Positions 6,396 through 8,514 of a stretch of 8,514 nucleotides of DNA are shown one piece after another. The position numbers and the translations under genes were made by a program. The notes beneath the pieces were generated by a model that made no database searches, was not told where the DNA came from, and was given only the letters and a program-made list of their open reading frames with translations. Source of the stretch: Acidimicrobiia bacterium (lineage in GTDB: Bacteria; Actinomycetota; Acidimicrobiia; IMCC26256; JAENVU01); contig JANYLF010000160.1 in NCBI GenBank assembly GCA_025357995.1, forward strand, positions 1 to 8,514, read 5' to 3'. Every line of letters starts with the position of its first letter. Positions within the stretch are counted from its first letter, which is position 1.

Positions 6396-6401
6396 GTTAT
6401 A
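6396..6401 (-). promoter_or_regulatory. -10 element TATAAC upstream of the beta-helix gene
   Basis: Read on the minus strand, 6401-6396 is TATAAC, close to the consensus. It lies 15 bases before ATG 6380, which predicts a leader of about 10 bases containing the GGGGAGAG ribosome binding site. It is only three bases before the alternative ATG at 6392, which argues against that start. No clear -35 hexamer is seen. Confidence 0.5.
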
Positions 6402-6457
6402 GCGACGGGCCTACCCAGACGCCGGGGCAAATCCTCGCGCTCGGGGCGGAATGCGGC

Positions 6458-6470
6458 AAGTGGCGCACTT
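6458..6470. repeat. Small inverted repeat AAGTG-GCG-CACTT in the intergenic gap
   Basis: Perfect 5-bp arms around a 3-base centre lie in the 105-bp gap between the hydrolase stop and the beta-helix start. It could be an operator for the beta-helix promoter or a weak hairpin after the hydrolase gene when upstream of its own reading direction is ignored; it may also be chance. Nothing else stands out in this gap apart from the -10 element. Confidence 0.2.
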
Positions 6471-6485
6471 CGACACAAGGCCGGC

Positions 6486-7106
6486 TCAGACCGATATCAG
6501 CTGTTCGATCCAGGCAAGGGCGAGATCGGCCAGCCGATCGGTGCGGCCCACGAAGAAGTGGGACGCACCCGGAATCGTTGCCGTCGTGCAGTTGACCCAC
6601 GTGGCGGTCTCGGCCGCCACCTCGGTCGCGTCGCGAAACTCGTCGTGCTCGGCAAGGAGCACCAGCTTCGGACGCGGATCCTGGGCGACCGCTTCCGGAC
6701 CCCGGCCGAACCGTATTGGCGGCGCCACCGCGATCCAACCGGCGATCTCCGGCTCGCCGACCGACAACACGACGTCGGCGCCGAACGACCACCCGAGCAG
6801 GATCAGGGGGACGGCTGTCTTCGGCGCGAAGGCCTCGAGGGCAGCGCTGACGTCGAGATGCTCACCTTCGCCGGCGTCATGGGTTCCGGTGCTGGTGCCG
6901 ACGCCGCGAAAGTTGAACCGTAAGCAACTCACGCCGGAGGCAGGGAGCGCCCGAAAGAGTTCGGAGATCACGAGAGACTGCATGGTCCCGCCGTGGAGCG
7001 GATGGGGATGACACAGCACGGCACGGGCGCGCTCCTCGGAGGCGAGGTTCGTCTCCGCTTCGAGTGTCGCACTGTCGACGGTGACGAGGGACACGCGCGG
7101 GCTCAC
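6486..7106 (-). CDS. Alpha/beta-hydrolase, COG2945-type
   Basis: The proposed start is GTG 7106, giving 206 residues; GTG 7094 would give 202. The frame stays open upstream to 8069, but that part is antisense to the thioesterase. The protein has the hallmark motifs of the small COG2945 hydrolases: LCHPHPLHGGTMQS (31-44), carrying the oxyanion region; LRFNFRGVGTSTG (62-74); DAGEGEHLDV (77-86); the nucleophile elbow GWSFGA (105-110) with Ser107; an acid candidate Asp155 in LAEHDEFRD; and the catalytic His183 in IPGASHFFVGR. No signal peptide is present, so it is cytosolic. Members are annotated as hydrolases or esterases, but physiological substrates are mostly unknown. It is divergent from an acyl-CoA thioesterase over 27 bp, which suggests co-regulation and perhaps a shared ester/thioester substrate. 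The fold and triad are secure; the substrate is not. Confidence 0.88.
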   Translation of the reverse strand: MSPRVSLVTVDSATLEAETNLASEERARAVLCHPHPLHGGTMQSLVISELFRALPASGVSCLRFNFRGVGTSTGTHDAGEGEHLDVSAALEAFAPKTAVPLILLGWSFGADVVLSVGEPEIAGWIAVAPPIRFGRGPEAVAQDPRPKLVLLAEHDEFRDATEVAAETATWVNCTTATIPGASHFFVGRTDRLADLALAWIEQLISV

Positions 7107-7117
7107 AACGCGTGAGC
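7101..7117. promoter_or_regulatory. Candidate operator GCTCAC-N5-GTGAGC
   Basis: Bases 7101-7106 and 7112-7117 are perfect 6-bp inverted repeats around AACGC. The site covers the hydrolase start codon and overlaps its -10-like hexamer, and it lies two bases from the thioesterase -10. That is a natural place for a dimeric repressor to control both divergent genes. No regulator gene is visible nearby. Symmetry is seen; function is inferred. Confidence 0.4.
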
Positions 7118-7120
7118 GTA
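7115..7120 (-). promoter_or_regulatory. -10-like hexamer TACGCT for the hydrolase
   Basis: Read on the minus strand, 7120-7115 is TACGCT, fitting TAnnnT, eight bases before GTG 7106. The transcript would be leaderless or nearly so. It shares bases 7119-7120 with the opposing -10 of the thioesterase. The hexamer is loosely defined, so the call is tentative. Confidence 0.35.
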
Positions 7121-7124
7121 TTCT
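7119..7124 (+). promoter_or_regulatory. -10 hexamer TATTCT for the thioesterase
   Basis: TATTCT fits TAnnnT and ends nine bases before ATG 7134, predicting a leader of only about 2-3 bases. No Shine-Dalgarno sequence precedes the ATG, in keeping with a near-leaderless message. No -35 consensus is seen; it would lie inside the hydrolase gene. Confidence 0.45.
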
Positions 7125-7133
7125 CCGGCGCTG

Positions 7134-7988
7134 ATGACTGATCCGATCACCCGGTCGACCGCGACCGCCTTCGACGTCGAGACCGCCGTGCGCCGGATCG
7201 ACGCGGATCGGTACGCCGCGACCATGGCGCACTCGTGGTGGGTCGCACGCGGCCCGAATGGTGGGTACCTCGCCGCCGTCATTCTTCGGGCGCTCGCCGA
7301 GACGGTCGGTGATGCGGATCGCCAACCGCGGTCGCTCACGGTGCATTACCTCAGCCCGGCCGGCGCAGGCGACGTCGAGATCGAGACTCGCCGCGAGCGC
7401 CAGGGACGCTCGATGACCACGACGTCGGCGCGGGTCACCCAAGCGGGTCGGCTCGTCGCACTGGCGATCGGCGCGTTCTCCACGCCCCGGCCCGGGCCCG
7501 AGTTCACCGACAGTGTGATGCCCCAGGTTCCCGGTCCCGAGTCCTACCGTCCGCTCCCACCGCCGCCACCCGAAGCGCCACCGATCGCCAGCCGCTGGGA
7601 TACCCGGTGGGCCATCGGACATCCGCCGCGACCTGGCTCGCCGCGCGGCGCCCGCGCCGTTGCCGGCGGTTGGATTCGATTGCCGGAGGGGCGCACGGTC
7701 GATGCGCTCGTGGCCGCGGCCATGACCGACGGCTGGGTTCCTCCCACGTTCAGTCGCTTCGACGAGCCGGTCATCGTGCCGACGGTCGATCTCACCATTC
7801 ATTTCCGCACGCAGCTGCCCCATCCGGGGCTCGCACCGGACGACTTCGTGCTGGCCTCGTTCCGTACCACGGTCGCCGCGGGCGGCTTCCTCGAGGAGGA
7901 TGGCGAGATCTGGGCGCCCGATGGCACCCTCCTCGCACAATCGCGTCAGTTGGCCACGGTCCTGCCGTACGCGCGTCCCGTCAGCTGA
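7134..7988 (+). CDS. Acyl-CoA thioesterase family protein (TesB-like, double hot-dog)
   Basis: The protein has 284 residues, the usual size of a two-hot-dog TesB-like enzyme, which hydrolyses acyl-CoA to free acid and CoA in the cytosol. ATG 7134 is chosen as the first start before the conserved region. Domain 1 (about 12-118) contains HSWWVARGPNGGYLAAVILRAL (33-54), a hallmark of this family, then RSLTVHYLSPAGAGDVEIE (66-84) and a QGRSMTTTSARVTQAGRLVA strand pair (90-109). A proline-rich linker (139-150) joins domain 2, which has AAAMTDGWVPP (194-204), PTVDLTIHFR (216-225), and LLAQSRQLATV (266-276). Asp199, Thr217 or Thr221, and Gln269 are candidates for the Asp/Thr/Gln triad known from E. 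coli TesB; this alignment is by eye. Acyl preference is unknown. It is divergent from the hydrolase and converges with the SDR, overlapping it by 8 bp at the stop codons. Confidence 0.85.
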   Translation: MTDPITRSTATAFDVETAVRRIDADRYAATMAHSWWVARGPNGGYLAAVILRALAETVGDADRQPRSLTVHYLSPAGAGDVEIETRRERQGRSMTTTSARVTQAGRLVALAIGAFSTPRPGPEFTDSVMPQVPGPESYRPLPPPPPEAPPIASRWDTRWAIGHPPRPGSPRGARAVAGGWIRLPEGRTVDALVAAAMTDGWVPPTFSRFDEPVIVPTVDLTIHFRTQLPHPGLAPDDFVLASFRTTVAAGGFLEEDGEIWAPDGTLLAQSRQLATVLPYARPVS

Positions 7989-8397
7989 TGAGGCCCCGGA
8001 GTGCGTCGGCGCCGTAGATGGGTTCCACGAGCGAGCGGTAGTCCGGGCCGCGGGTGAGCTGATGGCCACCGTCCACGTTGATGAGCTGGCCGGTGACCCA
8101 GGTGGACTCGGGACCCACGAGAAAGCGAGCCGCGGCGGCGATGTCTTCCACCGTCCCGACTCGAGAAATGGGCATGCACGCGAGGTAGTCGTCGAGCACC
8201 GGTCCGCCCGCGGTGACGAAACCGACGAGTTCCGTGTCGACGAGACCAGGTCGGATCGCGTTCACGCGTACTCCGCTCGCGCCGAGTTCGACCGCGGCGA
8301 GTTGGCAGACGTGGTCGATGCCGGCCTTACCCGGCCCGTAGGCACCGAACCACGGATGGACATTCGAACTGGCGATCGAAGAGATCCCGACGATTAT
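7981..8397 (-). CDS. Short-chain dehydrogenase/reductase, C-terminal part (5' part missing at the contig junction)
   Basis: About 138 residues of a classical NAD(P)-dependent SDR are recognisable. They begin at IIVGISSIASSN with the catalytic serine, then AYGPGKAG holds the Tyr-x3-Lys pair. VRVNAIRPGLVDTEL and SRVGTVEDIAAAARFL follow, and STWVTGQLINVDGG is the typical C-terminal signature. The protein ends ADALRGLIS. A complete SDR has about 250 residues, so the Rossmann nucleotide-binding half (TGxxxGxG, NAG) is absent. In this frame the sequence upstream of 8397 ceases to look like an SDR and meets a stop at 8409-8407, because the DNA there belongs to an NrdR-type gene. The GTG at 8265 is internal, not a start. 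The substrate cannot be assigned. The stop overlaps that of the thioesterase in the palindrome TCAGCTGA (7981-7988). Confidence 0.9.
   Translation of the reverse strand: MIVGISSIASSNVHPWFGAYGPGKAGIDHVCQLAAVELGASGVRVNAIRPGLVDTELVGFVTAGGPVLDDYLACMPISRVGTVEDIAAAARFLVGPESTWVTGQLINVDGGHQLTRGPDYRSLVEPIYGADALRGLIS
8369..8397. other. Junction between SDR gene and foreign NrdR fragment
   Basis: To the left the DNA encodes an SDR and to the right it encodes NrdR, both on the minus strand but in different frames. Within these ~29 bases both frames fit their families: IIVGISSIAS for SDR and NNRRDLFDRQ for NrdR. The true breakpoint therefore cannot be placed more exactly, and a stretch shared by two source sequences is likely. 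Confidence 0.7.
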
Positions 8398-8514
8398 TGC
8401 TCTTGATCACGAACAACTGCAACTCTTCAATGTCTTCAAGGGTCGTGAACCGTCGCCCACAGAACTCACATTCTCGGCGGCGCTTTATGGAAGCGCCATC
8501 GTTCAACGTCCGGG
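8369..8514 (-). CDS. nrdR: Transcriptional repressor NrdR, internal fragment
   Basis: Read on the minus strand from 8512, 48 residues match NrdR: RTLNDGASIKRRRECEFCGR followed by RFTTLEDIEELQLFVIK and SNNRRDLFDRQ. These are the second half of the zinc ribbon (CEFC ligand pair) and the first strand of the ATP-cone (VIK..RR..FDR). NrdR binds NrdR boxes and represses ribonucleotide reductase genes in response to ATP/dATP. The N-terminal CPxC half lies beyond the window. After FDRQ the frame continues as FECPSVVRCLRAG and then stops at 8329-8327, which is not NrdR sequence. G+C of 8401-8514 is 54% (61 of 114) against 67% in a sampled line of the neighbouring SDR, pointing to a different genome. 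It is almost certainly not a functional gene as assembled. Confidence 0.8.

Noticed and set aside
7107..8069. A 527-residue fusion upstream of the hydrolase on the minus strand
   Set aside because: The added part is antisense to the thioesterase and resembles no protein; the hydrolase homology begins after 7106.
1..8514. CRISPR array, tRNA, insertion sequence, phage or defence genes
   Set aside because: I looked for direct repeats, transposase motifs and cloverleaf-like segments on both strands and found none that could be supported.

Overview
The window is high-GC DNA (a sampled 60-base line is 67% G+C) with dense genes, 4-base start/stop overlaps, GTG starts and at least one near-leaderless promoter. 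Together with a mycobacterial-type Eis-like acetyltransferase, a hisD-hisC-hisB-hisA cluster and an actinobacterial-type thioesterase, this suggests an Actinomycetota genome, possibly Acidimicrobiia. The lineage is inference from sequence character, not from a marker gene. The window looks like the end of a (possibly metagenomic) contig, because its last ~110 bases belong to something else.

Layout. 1-908 (+) is the 3' part of an Eis-type GNAT acetyltransferase with a C-terminal SCP2-like domain. It converges with a small unknown gene (921-1127, -), which is divergent from the histidine operon. The operon runs hisD (1204-2496), hisC (2493-3569), hisB (3566-4159), hisA (4156-4905), with 4-base overlaps at each junction, and a small acidic unknown ORF follows (4968-5180). 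These four genes cover the imidazoleglycerol-phosphate dehydratase, aminotransferase and histidinol dehydrogenase steps plus the ProFAR isomerase. hisG, hisE/I, hisH and hisF are not here, and hisH is missing from its usual actinobacterial place between hisB and hisA.

A hairpin-bearing spacer (5181-5267) separates this operon from two genes on the minus strand: a secreted parallel beta-helix protein (5268-6380) and an alpha/beta-hydrolase of the COG2945 type (6486-7106). The hydrolase is divergent, across only 27 bp, from a double hot-dog acyl-CoA thioesterase (7134-7988, +). Two -10-like hexamers and a perfect inverted repeat lie in or at the edge of that spacer. The thioesterase converges with the 3' end of a short-chain dehydrogenase (7981-8397, -), and the two stop codons sit in one 8-bp palindrome.

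Two points deserve attention. First, the hisA reading frame has no ATG/GTG/TTG where the protein must begin; it has GTA overlapping the hisB stop as GTAG. Second, the SDR gene breaks near 8369-8397 into a lower-GC fragment encoding the zinc-ribbon end of NrdR. The ~25-base joint reads as plausible protein in both families, which looks like an assembly chimera at a shared k-mer, or less likely a real fusion of two loci. I saw no tRNA, rRNA, CRISPR array, insertion sequence or defence system, and apart from these anomalies the window is ordinary chromosomal DNA.
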